DNA from: Cognaticolwellia beringensis
Lineage (GTDB): Bacteria > Pseudomonadota > Gammaproteobacteria > Enterobacterales > Alteromonadaceae
Assembly: GCF_002076895.1 (NCBI RefSeq)
Contig: NZ_CP020465.1
Span: forward strand, 4,340,001 to 4,404,000
Direction: 5' to 3'
DNA length: 64,000 nt
Of this stretch, positions 1-8,331 are shown piece by piece. Numbering within the stretch: position 1 is the stretch's first letter; each line of letters starts with the position of its first letter. Under the pieces are notes generated by a model. The model made no database searches. It was not told the DNA's origin and was given only the letters and a program-made list of their open reading frames with translations. Both the position numbers and the translations under genes were made by a program.

Positions 1-827
1 GGACGAGATGATAACCAATCGGCAATTTTCAGTGCACTGGCTTGATGCTGCTGTAAACGCACACTTAGGGTTCTAATACCACGCATGGCAAGGTATAAGT
101 CATCGGGCGAAGTACATTGCCCCATAATATAACTACTTTCGCGCAATTTTGGCCAATGCTCAGCGGTTGCTGTTGCTGTGCCTAACATGACATCTGAATG
201 ACCAACAATGTATTTTGTTGCCGCTTGAATTGAGACATCAACACCGTAATCAAAGGGCTGAAAGTTTACGCCCGCTGACCAAGTGTTGTCTAACATCACA
301 ATACAGTTGTGGCGGTGTGCCACTTGTGCAATCGCTGGTACATCTTGCACTTCCATGGTAATAGAACCAGGAGATTCAAGAAAAACCACGCGCGTATTAG
401 CTTTAATTAATGACTCAATACCTTTACCTATCATGGGATCATAGTAGGTGGTTTCAATACCCAACTTTGCTAATATTTTATCGCAATAATCACGCGTTGG
501 TTCGTAAGCTGTATCAACCATGAGAATATGATCGCCAGTTTTAACAAACGCCAAGATGGCATTAGTAATCGCCGCAGTCCCCGACGGATATATTGCACAA
601 CCTGCTCCGCCTTCTAACTCGGTCATGGCATCGCTAAAAGCAAATGACGTTGACGTACCACGCCTGCCATAAAACAAAACCTGGTTCGTTTTATTTGCTG
701 TCGCATGTTTCATTTCTTTAACTGAGTTAAAAACTACCGTAGATGCACGTTCGACAGGTGGGTTAACCACACCACGAGTCCATTGGCTTTTGCGGCCAGC
801 ATTAATGAGCTTAGTTTCTTTTTTCAT
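1..827 (-). CDS. metC: Cystathionine beta-lyase, partial (C-terminus beyond window)
   Basis: PLP-dependent Cys/Met metabolism enzyme that cleaves cystathionine to homocysteine, pyruvate and ammonia in methionine synthesis. Reading from the start at 827, the N-terminus runs MKKETKLINAGRKS, followed by FYGRRGTSTSF, ELEGGAGCAIYPSG, the cofactor-binding stretch VMLDNTWSAGV, and SIQAATKYIVGHSD with the Schiff-base lysine. All match the MetC subfamily of E. coli type. About 275 residues are present; the last third lies left of the window. An in-frame ATG at 845 would add six residues, but the N-terminus starting at 827 fits the family better. A MetJ-like tandem box lies about 135 bases upstream. 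Confidence 0.93.
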   Translation of the reverse strand, partial: MKKETKLINAGRKSQWTRGVVNPPVERASTVVFNSVKEMKHATANKTNQVLFYGRRGTSTSFAFSDAMTELEGGAGCAIYPSGTAAITNAILAFVKTGDHILMVDTAYEPTRDYCDKILAKLGIETTYYDPMIGKGIESLIKANTRVVFLESPGSITMEVQDVPAIAQVAHRHNCIVMLDNTWSAGVNFQPFDYGVDVSIQAATKYIVGHSDVMLGTATATAEHWPKLRESSYIMGQCTSPDDLYLAMRGIRTLSVRLQQHQASALKIADWLSSR

Positions 828-961
828 GTCTGAGTTACATTCCATGGTTATAGTTTTGGCGCATCGCTTGGTTTAAAAGCTCGTCCTTTGAAATCAAGCA
901 AGAGCTAAAATTTATGTCGCCTATATCTGATCTTTTCACGCTAAGGTTCGAAAATATATAT

Positions 962-977
962 AGCTATCTAGCCATCT
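962..977 (-). promoter_or_regulatory. Candidate MetJ operator (tandem met boxes)
   Basis: Two adjoining 8-mers, AGCTATCT and AGCCATCT, match the met-box consensus AGACGTCT at 5 and 6 of 8 positions and sit in an AT-rich promoter-like stretch upstream of metC. MetJ repression of metC is known in enteric bacteria. The match is imperfect, so this is an inference from sequence and context. Confidence 0.45.
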
Positions 978-1119
978 ATAATATTTATATCGTGAATCAG
1001 CTAAAGAAGCACGCTTTATTTTGTCATAAGTTTTGTAAGAACATAGTCGCCTTGATTATTAAGCACAGTCAGAATCATCTTTAATGGCTGAACACTCTTA
1101 TTCAGCTGACAGTGTTCAG

Positions 1120-3567
1120 TTAAAACAAATTCATCTGATTATTCGTGATCTCGTCAAAACTGGTGTTAATAAAAGGCAAAATTGCGTCCGCCACCGCCAA
1201 CAACTGACGATCAATGTAAAATTGATAATCTAAAGCAGCACTTTGACAGCCCTTCGCTTGAGGACCATTGACGGTCATCACATACTCAATCCAGCCTTTA
1301 TTTTGATATTTAAGCGGCTTACCTTGCTGCTTATATATTTCATCGGCTAACCTTGCAGCTCTGACATGTGGTGGTACATTTTTCACATAAAGCTCCAATT
1401 TTCTGCGTAAACGTTTACGGTAATAGAGTAATTCATCGTGCTTTCCCGCTAAGGTATCAGCAACCATTTTCTTTACATATTCGACAACAGGTTCATTATT
1501 AAAAATTTTCCAGTACAAGGAACGTTGAAACTGTTTCGCCAATTCAGTCCAATCGGTTCGAACACTTTCTAAGCCTTTAAAAATTAATTGTTGCTCTTCA
1601 CCTTTTTGCACTAGCCCTGCATAACGCTTTTTTGTGCCAACATCTTGCCCACGAATGGTTGGCATTAAGAACTTAATAAAGTGGGTTTCAAATTCAATTT
1701 CAAGCTCGCTAACAATATTGAATTGGTCTTTGAGCAATGCTTGCCATTTTTGATTAATGTATTCTTGTAACGTTTTACCAAGCGCCCTGCTGTTATCTTC
1801 ACTTTGATCATCGCCAACATGCACAAAAATCGAATCAGTATCACCGTAAATCACTTGGTAGCCTTTCGCTTCTATCCATAATTTAGTGGTTTTTAAAATA
1901 CTGTGACTGCGCTTTGTTATAGAGCCCGATAAACGAGGATCAAAGAATCGGCAGCCTGTTGAGCCTAAAACACCATAAAATGAATTCATGATAATTTTTA
2001 TGGCTTGCGATAAGGCGGCATTTTTGTCTTTTTTAGCGATATCACGTTCTTTCCACAGCTCAGTGATAATACCGGGTAAAAAGTGCTGTTCTCTGGAGAA
2101 ATAAGCACCATCAAAGCCCTCTATCGCTGTTTCTGGCGACCTTAAACCTTCAATCAAGCCCATAGGGTCGATATTAAAACTACGAATAATACTGGGATAT
2201 AGGCTTTTAAAATCTAACACCAACACATTTTGATAAAGCCCAGGGGTAGAGTCCATGACAAAACCGCCCGGAGATTCAAAGCCTTGATCGCCATCGCCCA
2301 TGTTAGGGGCAACATAACCACTACGGTGTAATTTTGGTAAATATAAATTAGTAAAAGCTGCTACCGAACCGCCAAACCTATCAATAGATAAACCGGTTAA
2401 TTGGGCTCTTAACATGGCGAATTCTAATAACTGAGTCTGCTTAAAAATGAGTACAACTAAACGACAATCTTCTAAATTATATGCGGCGAGTGCGGTTTTA
2501 TCATGGTAAAAGTTATCGGTTATTTCCTGTAGTCGGTTATCTACATCATCAACTTTTTTACCAATACCTAACAAAGTATTCGCGACATTATCGAGTGAAA
2601 AACTCGGAAAGTTATAAGTAGCGGTTTTTAATAAATCAATACCATCGAGTATCACACGGCCATTAATTTCAATAAATTGCTGATCACTGGCTTGGTTTTT
2701 TCGCCAATAAGGCGTTCTGCCATCGCGCCCAATGGCAAACTTAATTCCATGTAAATCGTAGCGTTTCTGTAATAAATCAAAATCAAAGTTGATCACATTC
2801 CAGCCAATAATAATATCGGGGCTGTACTGAGAAAACCAAGCTAATAAACTGACAAGTAATTGTCGTTCATTAGCTTGCCATACAATCTCAACAGCACCCT
2901 TTTTAAGTTGCTCGCGTGCTATTTCTTGTTCATTGGCAATCATCAGCACTTGCTGACAATGGTCGCTGTATAAGCCGATGGAATATAATTCACCCGACAT
3001 TGAGCACTCTATATCGAGTGAAACTGTCGACAGCGCTATGTCCGTTTGAAGTGTTTTATCAATAGGTTTACATCTAGCTTGCTCATAGCGTCTATAGTCT
3101 TTGCTGTGTAAAGATATTAATGGTGCTTGTTGACCAAAAAAAGTCATGTCTGCGGTAATAAAACGTTCCATTAAAAAGCGATCATCAGGTCGAATGTCAT
3201 CTTCGTAACATTTAACTCCCTTTTGCTTAAGGGCTTCTCGCGCTTGATAAAACTCTCGCAAGGTTAAAAAATAGAATGCAGCGACGTTCGCTTGGTTAAA
3301 TGCTTTTAGTGTTAGTGGTTTTATTTCGTCTACTTTAATACTTTGTTTAGCCAAAATATCGTTAGCATGATTTACATCACTGACCTCAACAAAAAATACA
3401 GCCCGTTCGTTATCAATAACCAGCTGTACTGGACCTTGCGGCGTTCTCAGCCATAAGATTATTTCTATATGATTATTACGATCGCTAGCGCTGCGAGTCA
3501 AAAGAAATCCGCGCATGCCAGCTAGCGATGGTGCTAATTCAGGAGATTGTTCAGGAAAATGTTGCAT
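1120..3567 (-). CDS. polB: DNA polymerase II (family B, SOS-inducible)
   Basis: Family B replicative-type polymerase used in DNA repair and translesion restart; 815 residues against about 783 in E. coli. The 3'-5' exonuclease motifs are intact: SLDIECS (Exo I), GWNVINFDFDLL (Exo II) and AAYNLEDCRLV (Exo III). Polymerase motifs are also intact: DFKSLYPSIIRSF (motif A), NSFYGVLGS (motif B) and VIYGDTDSIFV (motif C, catalytic Asp pair). The C-terminal tail is normal. The gene is divergent from dinG, and both are classical SOS genes; the shared 83-base gap holds a consensus LexA box. The start has only a weak ribosome-binding site. Confidence 0.96.
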   Translation of the reverse strand: MQHFPEQSPELAPSLAGMRGFLLTRSASDRNNHIEIILWLRTPQGPVQLVIDNERAVFFVEVSDVNHANDILAKQSIKVDEIKPLTLKAFNQANVAAFYFLTLREFYQAREALKQKGVKCYEDDIRPDDRFLMERFITADMTFFGQQAPLISLHSKDYRRYEQARCKPIDKTLQTDIALSTVSLDIECSMSGELYSIGLYSDHCQQVLMIANEQEIAREQLKKGAVEIVWQANERQLLVSLLAWFSQYSPDIIIGWNVINFDFDLLQKRYDLHGIKFAIGRDGRTPYWRKNQASDQQFIEINGRVILDGIDLLKTATYNFPSFSLDNVANTLLGIGKKVDDVDNRLQEITDNFYHDKTALAAYNLEDCRLVVLIFKQTQLLEFAMLRAQLTGLSIDRFGGSVAAFTNLYLPKLHRSGYVAPNMGDGDQGFESPGGFVMDSTPGLYQNVLVLDFKSLYPSIIRSFNIDPMGLIEGLRSPETAIEGFDGAYFSREQHFLPGIITELWKERDIAKKDKNAALSQAIKIIMNSFYGVLGSTGCRFFDPRLSGSITKRSHSILKTTKLWIEAKGYQVIYGDTDSIFVHVGDDQSEDNSRALGKTLQEYINQKWQALLKDQFNIVSELEIEFETHFIKFLMPTIRGQDVGTKKRYAGLVQKGEEQQLIFKGLESVRTDWTELAKQFQRSLYWKIFNNEPVVEYVKKMVADTLAGKHDELLYYRKRLRRKLELYVKNVPPHVRAARLADEIYKQQGKPLKYQNKGWIEYVMTVNGPQAKGCQSAALDYQFYIDRQLLAVADAILPFINTSFDEITNNQMNLF

Positions 3568-3593
3568 TAAGTGTTCTAATTATTCATAACAAA

Positions 3594-3609
3594 CTGTTAA
3601 TATATACAG
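3594..3609. promoter_or_regulatory. LexA (SOS) box between polB and dinG
   Basis: CTGTTAATATATACAG fits the gammaproteobacterial LexA consensus CTG-N10-CAG with an AT-alternating core. It lies 27 bases upstream of polB and 41 bases upstream of dinG, so one operator could repress both divergent SOS genes. Confidence 0.85.
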
Positions 3610-3650
3610 CAGTGTAAATCATCTATTGTCGATAGGAAACTACAGCCGCG

Positions 3651-5765
3651 ATGTTAAGCGATAAAATTAAGCAAGTCATAAGAACCTCCTACAAAGCCAT
3701 AGGTGAAAACCTGACCAACTTTAACCCACGTAAGCAGCAAACCTTTTTAATTGCTGAAATTGCTAAAACTCTGGCGGGTGATTACGATAAAGTACGTAAA
3801 ATAATTACTATTGAAGCCGGTACCGGCACCGGTAAGTCTTTAGCCTATGCGCTGGGTTCTATTCCGTTGGCATTAAGTCGCGACAAAAAAGTCTGCATCG
3901 CCACCGCTACTGTGGCATTGCAAGAACAATTAGTTGATAAAGATTTACCGTTTTTAAAAAAACACAGTGGTTTAGATTTTAATTTTACCTTAGCAAAAGG
4001 CAGACAACGTTATGTTTGTCGGCAAAAGCTTGCACAGGCTGTTGCTAATGACGATAGTCCACAAGCTGGCTTTACCTTTGCAGAAAAACCGCAAGCCAGT
4101 GATATTCGTACTTTAAATAAAATGCATAAAGCACTCAATGATAATACTTGGCCGGGCGATATTGATGCCTGGCCCGAGCCAATTAATCATCATATTTGGC
4201 AACAAATTCAAGCTGACAAACATAGTTGTTTAAAGCATTTGTCAGATCATAGTCATTGCCCATTTCATAAAGCCAGAGAGAGCATGGAAGCAGCTGATGT
4301 TGTCGTGGTAAACCACAGTTTACTGCTCGCTGATTTAGAGTTGGGCGGTGGCAGAATATTATCGGCTCCTGAAGACACTTTTTACATTATTGATGAAGCA
4401 CATCACCTACCAAAAGTAACGCGTGACCACTCTAGTGCAACCCTAACCATCAAGGGAGCCCTTGATTGGCTTAGTAAGTTGCAAGAAACCGGCGATAAAA
4501 TCGCAGCGCTAGTAAAATCCAACAGCGCTATATCACCATCAATAAAACTGGCGGATGATTGCCAAGACATATTATCTGATATGCAAAAAGTGCTCAGTTT
4601 TATCGATAATAATCGTAGTATTTATTTCCATCAATCTTCGTCAAATAGTCCGCTTAAGCAAAGCCAAAATCAAGCGTTACAATACCGTTTTGAAAACGGT
4701 ATTGTGCCAAAATCATTAAAGAATTGGGCCGAAGATTTAACTGATAGTTCAAAGAAGTGTTTAGCGCATTTGAACAAGCTTTATAACTTGTTAATGGAGT
4801 CGGTTAAAGACGGCGACACCCAAATGTATTTAGCCGAGCCTTTGTTGGCTGAATCGGGATTTATGATCCAACGTTTAGAAAACTTCAATTCACTGTGGCA
4901 AATGTATGCCAAAACAGATAGCGAGAAAGGTGCGCCTATGGCTCGTTGGTTAGAGCAAATTGAAGGTAAGCGAAGCGATTATCTTATAAGTGGATCGCCC
5001 ATCGAAGTTGGCTTCACTCTAGAAGATATGCTTTGGTCTAAATGTGAAGGTGCCGTTTTATGCTCCGCCACTATTTTAGCTTTGAACTCGTTCGATCATT
5101 TTCGTCGACAAGCCGGGCTAAGAACTGATGATGGCAGTCAATATCAAAAAGTTGATTCGCCTTTTGATTATCAAAATAATGCTCAGTTAATTGTACCTAA
5201 AATGCAGTATGAGCCGAGTGCAGATGCGTTTACAGACGAGCTTATTGCTAAACTTCCTGAACAAATTAAGCGCGGAAAAGCGACATTAGTGCTGTTTTCC
5301 TCTTATTGGCAAATGGATAAAGTGGTCACAGCGCTACGAGAACAGACTAAACTCAGTATATTAGTGCAAGGCGAACAGTCTCGACAAAAGATTATTGAAA
5401 CCCACAAAGCACTTTGTGATAAACAGCAAGACAGTATTATTTTTGGTACGCAAAGTTTTTCAGAAGGTCTAGATTTACCCGGTGACTATCTCACTAATGT
5501 AATTATCACCAAGTTACCGTTTTCAGTACCCTCATCTCCGGTGGAAGAGGCACAGGCCGAATACATTACGGCTAAAGGCGGTAATCCTTTTATGTCTATA
5601 TCAGTACCTGAGACCTCGAAAAAACTAATTCAGGCCACGGGTCGATTACTGCGCAATGAAAAAGACCATGGTGTCATCGTGTTAATGGATCGTCGTTTAG
5701 TGAACAAGCGATACGGTAAAGACTTATTAAATTCGTTACCGCCATTTAAGCGTATTATTGAATAG
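3651..5765 (+). CDS. dinG: ATP-dependent DNA helicase DinG
   Basis: XPD-like superfamily 2 5'-3' helicase of the SOS response; 704 residues, close to E. coli DinG (716). Walker A is EAGTGTGKSLAYA, the DEAH box is YIIDEAHHLP, and C-terminal helicase motifs include FGTQSFSEGLDLPG and QATGRLLRNEKDHG. The FeS domain is unusual: E. coli DinG has four cysteines (one near residue 120, then a C-x4-C-x5-C group). Here I see only Cys123, Cys193 and Cys203; the middle member of the C-terminal triplet is absent and the spacing is one residue shorter. Histidines at 196, 200 and 202 are nearby. The start is preceded by AGGA at a long distance. Confidence 0.93.
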   Translation: MLSDKIKQVIRTSYKAIGENLTNFNPRKQQTFLIAEIAKTLAGDYDKVRKIITIEAGTGTGKSLAYALGSIPLALSRDKKVCIATATVALQEQLVDKDLPFLKKHSGLDFNFTLAKGRQRYVCRQKLAQAVANDDSPQAGFTFAEKPQASDIRTLNKMHKALNDNTWPGDIDAWPEPINHHIWQQIQADKHSCLKHLSDHSHCPFHKARESMEAADVVVVNHSLLLADLELGGGRILSAPEDTFYIIDEAHHLPKVTRDHSSATLTIKGALDWLSKLQETGDKIAALVKSNSAISPSIKLADDCQDILSDMQKVLSFIDNNRSIYFHQSSSNSPLKQSQNQALQYRFENGIVPKSLKNWAEDLTDSSKKCLAHLNKLYNLLMESVKDGDTQMYLAEPLLAESGFMIQRLENFNSLWQMYAKTDSEKGAPMARWLEQIEGKRSDYLISGSPIEVGFTLEDMLWSKCEGAVLCSATILALNSFDHFRRQAGLRTDDGSQYQKVDSPFDYQNNAQLIVPKMQYEPSADAFTDELIAKLPEQIKRGKATLVLFSSYWQMDKVVTALREQTKLSILVQGEQSRQKIIETHKALCDKQQDSIIFGTQSFSEGLDLPGDYLTNVIITKLPFSVPSSPVEEAQAEYITAKGGNPFMSISVPETSKKLIQATGRLLRNEKDHGVIVLMDRRLVNKRYGKDLLNSLPPFKRIIE

Positions 5766-5892
5766 GGATAGCTAATGAGGTTGCTATCAAATCGGCATCG
5801 ACAAAAGAAAAAAGTCTAACACTGAAATTTAAACTACGTTCCTCGGTCTTTTAGAATTGTTACCAACACTTTTATTTAATTGAGGAATTTAT

Positions 5893-6318
5893 ATGTCGAC
5901 AGATGCTACCCTAGCCAACAAAAATTTTCAGAACAACCTACAATGGTCATTACTATTTTTACGTGTAGGTGTGTTTATCGTGATGTTCGTTTGGACGCTA
6001 GATAAGTTTGTTAACCCTGCCCATAGTATTAAAATTTTTGAACATTTTTATAAAATCAGTGGCTTTACTGACATCCTTGCTTATAGCTTAGGCGCGCTAC
6101 AATTATTATTAGTTATGACGTTTTTATTTGGCATTAAAAAACGTTTAACCTACGGTTTAATTTTCCTGATGCACGCTGGTTCTACATTCTCAGCCTACGC
6201 ACAGTATTATGATGCATTTAATAACCTATTGTTTTTTGCCGCTTGGCCTATGTTGGCTGCTTGTGCAGCGCTATATTTATTAAGAGAAGCTGATACTAAG
6301 TTTACTTTAGGTAAATAA
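5893..6318 (+). CDS. DoxX-like small integral membrane protein
   Basis: A 141-residue protein with four predicted membrane helices, roughly residues 17-37, 61-80, 86-105 and 112-130. Size, four-helix layout and an N-terminal FLRVGVFIVMFVWTLDKF segment resemble the DoxX/DoxD-like superfamily, but I recognise no catalytic motif and cannot assign a substrate. It has a good ribosome-binding site (GAGGA, 8 bases before ATG) and stands alone between dinG and a strong terminator, so it is probably monocistronic. The function is unknown. Confidence 0.8.
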   Translation: MSTDATLANKNFQNNLQWSLLFLRVGVFIVMFVWTLDKFVNPAHSIKIFEHFYKISGFTDILAYSLGALQLLLVMTFLFGIKKRLTYGLIFLMHAGSTFSAYAQYYDAFNNLLFFAAWPMLAACAALYLLREADTKFTLGK

Positions 6319-6354
6319 ATTTTCTAAAATTTCAACCTATAAACGTCAATCAAA

Positions 6355-6390
6355 AACAAGCCAAGGTTATTCACCTTGGCTTGTTTTTTT
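6355..6390 (+). terminator. Intrinsic terminator after the DoxX-like gene
   Basis: A 12-bp perfect stem (AACAAGCCAAGG / CCTTGGCTTGTT) with a 7-base loop, followed by a T-run, 36 bases after the stop codon. Confidence 0.92.
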
Positions 6391-6462
6391 AATCTACCCC
6401 TTACAGTTAACATTATTGATTGGGATTATTACTTACAGTAGTAAACCTTCTTTATAACCGTG

Positions 6463-7335
6463 TTAAAAGTTCTTAGCAGTTTGCGAATGCTCTTGGCTTA
6501 TTCCATCGTTTGTTAAAGCGGTATTTTTTAACTTAATAACCACTCTTCTATCATAAAAACTCACTTCTTTATCTACTGATGCCACAACCGGCTGCTGCTC
6601 GCCAAAAGCAAATAAACTTATACGGTCAGCTTTTACGCCTAGGTCAATAAGGGCATTTTTTACGGCATTAATTCGCGCTAATGAAATGGCTTGGTTTAAC
6701 TCCTCACTCCCTTGCTTGTCGGTATATCCAGATAGATCTAAGGTCAAATTAGGTGATTGTTGAACAATGCGCGCTAAGCTCGCTATTTGTTCTTGATAAT
6801 GCGACTTTATTTCACTTGAGCCAGTAGAGAATTGTAAGCTCATTAATAAGTTTTGCGCTTGTAATTGACTTGCCGCTTGGTAGTTTTTTTCCAAGGCTAG
6901 TAACTCAGCTTGATAGCTTTCTTCAGCTTGCTCAATTTTTTCCTGATAACGTGCTAACGAGGTTGCATTATTCTGTTGCTCTTTTTTATAGGCAATGGAC
7001 AAATTATCAATTTCGTCAGTAGCATTAATGTTTTTTGCAATCATGTTACCTGCTATTCCGGTAATGAAAGCACCGACTGGACCGCCTAAAATTGCTCCAA
7101 TGACCATACCTGTACCAAAACCAATTTCTTCCTTTAATTGCGCCGAACTTTCCTGCTCAGCCTGCTCTTGTTGTGTTTTTTCATATGAACTAGCAAATAC
7201 TGGACTTACCGTTAATGCAGAAATTAAAGCGACATTAATCAATGTTTTTGCTATGCCAGTGTCAACAACGCGTGTTTTATTTTCGGTGCTTACTTGTGGC
7301 GTAGTTAAGTGTGCTGTAGTTAATTGGTTTTTCAT
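6463..7335 (-). CDS. pdsO: Sortase-associated OmpA-like protein PdsO
   Basis: Predicted exported protein with a C-terminal OmpA (peptidoglycan-binding) domain, belonging by layout and context to the PdsO family of the proteobacterial dedicated sortase system. In order it has: a long N-terminal leader with a hydrophobic core ending VSPVFA-SS; a glycine-rich segment (GFGTGMVIGAILGGPVGAFITGI, shown here only as a description of about residues 70-92) able to span a membrane; a coiled-coil stretch; and an OmpA domain with LDLSGYTDKQGSEELNQAIS and a YDRRVVIKL ending. The ATG at 7335 is preferred because GAGAGA precedes it; upstream TTG/ATG starts at 7353 and 7350 exist. It is divergent from pdsR. 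The function of PdsO is not established. Confidence 0.82.
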   Translation of the reverse strand: MKNQLTTAHLTTPQVSTENKTRVVDTGIAKTLINVALISALTVSPVFASSYEKTQQEQAEQESSAQLKEEIGFGTGMVIGAILGGPVGAFITGIAGNMIAKNINATDEIDNLSIAYKKEQQNNATSLARYQEKIEQAEESYQAELLALEKNYQAASQLQAQNLLMSLQFSTGSSEIKSHYQEQIASLARIVQQSPNLTLDLSGYTDKQGSEELNQAISLARINAVKNALIDLGVKADRISLFAFGEQQPVVASVDKEVSFYDRRVVIKLKNTALTNDGISQEHSQTAKNF

Positions 7336-7528
7336 ATTAGTGTCTCTCATCAATTGTGTAATAAATAAATAGTGGCTAACTAATGACTTAATTAGCTGCT
7401 TTGTTTTTGATGATGTTATTAAACCGTAGAAAAACGACGACTAAAGGACGCAAACATGGCAATTCAGTGAGCAAATGTGGCAACATTATGGCAATTACAA
7501 CAATTAGCAGCATCGATGGCGTTTATTC

Positions 7529-7566
7529 GATATTATTTGACTCAGATATTATTTAACACAGATATT
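7529..7566 (+). repeat. Tandem 16-bp direct repeat upstream of pdsR
   Basis: GATATTATTTGACTCA is followed directly by GATATTATTTAACACA and then a partial third copy GATATT. The array ends 45 bases before the pdsR start in the pdsO-pdsR intergenic region. OmpR-type regulators bind direct repeats, so it may be a PdsR autoregulatory site; this is inference. Confidence 0.6.
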
Positions 7567-7611
7567 CACGTAAATATTACCTACTTGCATATAAAGGGAT
7601 AAGCAATAACC

Positions 7612-8325
7612 ATGTCGAAACGTATCGCTATTGTTGAAGATGATGCCGCCATCAGAGAAAACTACGCAGATGTACTGCGCCTGCAAGGTTATCAAGTGCA
7701 AACCTATGCTAATAAAAATAGCGCGATGGAAGCGTTTAACTTACGCTTACCTAATTTAGCCATTTTAGATATTGGCCTTGAGCACGAATACGATGCTGGA
7801 TTCGAGTTATGCCAATGGTTGCGTTCAAAGTCGACAACCTTACCCGTTATTTTTTTAACCGCACGAGATAGTGATGTAGACACGGTTTCGGGTTTACGTA
7901 TCGGTGCTGACGATTACCTAACTAAAGATATAAGCTTACCGCACTTGTCTGCGCGTATTGCTGCGCTATTTCGCCGCCAAGACGCTTTAGGCAAACCACA
8001 ACAAGCGGATCACATGTTAACTATTGGGCCATTAACAGTCGATAGTCAGCGTATGACCATTCAATGGCAAAGTCAGCATGTAGAGTTAACCATTACCGAG
8101 TTTTGGATGTTATACGCCTTAGCGAAACATCCAGGACATGTAAAGAACCGTAGTCAGTTAATGCAAGACTCAAAAATATACGTTGATGACTCAACCATTA
8201 CCTCGCATATCAAACGTATTCGTAAAAAGTTTACTTATATTGATAGCGACTTTAATTGTATTGAAACGGTTTATGGCATGGGTTACCGCTGGAATCAGAA
8301 CCAAGTTGAAACGGCAGGTAGCTAA
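7612..8325 (+). CDS. pdsR: Response regulator PdsR (OmpR type)
   Basis: A 237-residue response regulator with an N-terminal receiver (acidic pocket EDD at 9-11, phosphoacceptor Asp53 in LAILDIG, FLTAR, and DDYLTKDIS with the conserved Lys) and a C-terminal winged-helix DNA-binding domain (LTITEFWMLYALAKHPG to TSHIKRIRKKF and YGMGYRW). The receiver ends DDYLTKDIS rather than the common KPF. Order and pairing with the adjacent kinase and a divergent OmpA protein match the PdsR/PdsS/PdsO set that in other marine proteobacteria accompanies a dedicated sortase. Six bases separate it from pdsS, so the two form an operon. Confidence 0.88.
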   Translation: MSKRIAIVEDDAAIRENYADVLRLQGYQVQTYANKNSAMEAFNLRLPNLAILDIGLEHEYDAGFELCQWLRSKSTTLPVIFLTARDSDVDTVSGLRIGADDYLTKDISLPHLSARIAALFRRQDALGKPQQADHMLTIGPLTVDSQRMTIQWQSQHVELTITEFWMLYALAKHPGHVKNRSQLMQDSKIYVDDSTITSHIKRIRKKFTYIDSDFNCIETVYGMGYRWNQNQVETAGS

Positions 8326-8331
8326 GAAAAT

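Noticed and set aside
1088..1119. 9-bp inverted repeat (CTGAACACT/AGTGTTCAG) just after the polB stop codon
   Set aside because: Loop of 14 bases and no T-run on the minus strand; too weak to call a terminator.
3024..3033. CTGTCGACAG palindrome
   Set aside because: Inside polB coding sequence, no regulatory context.
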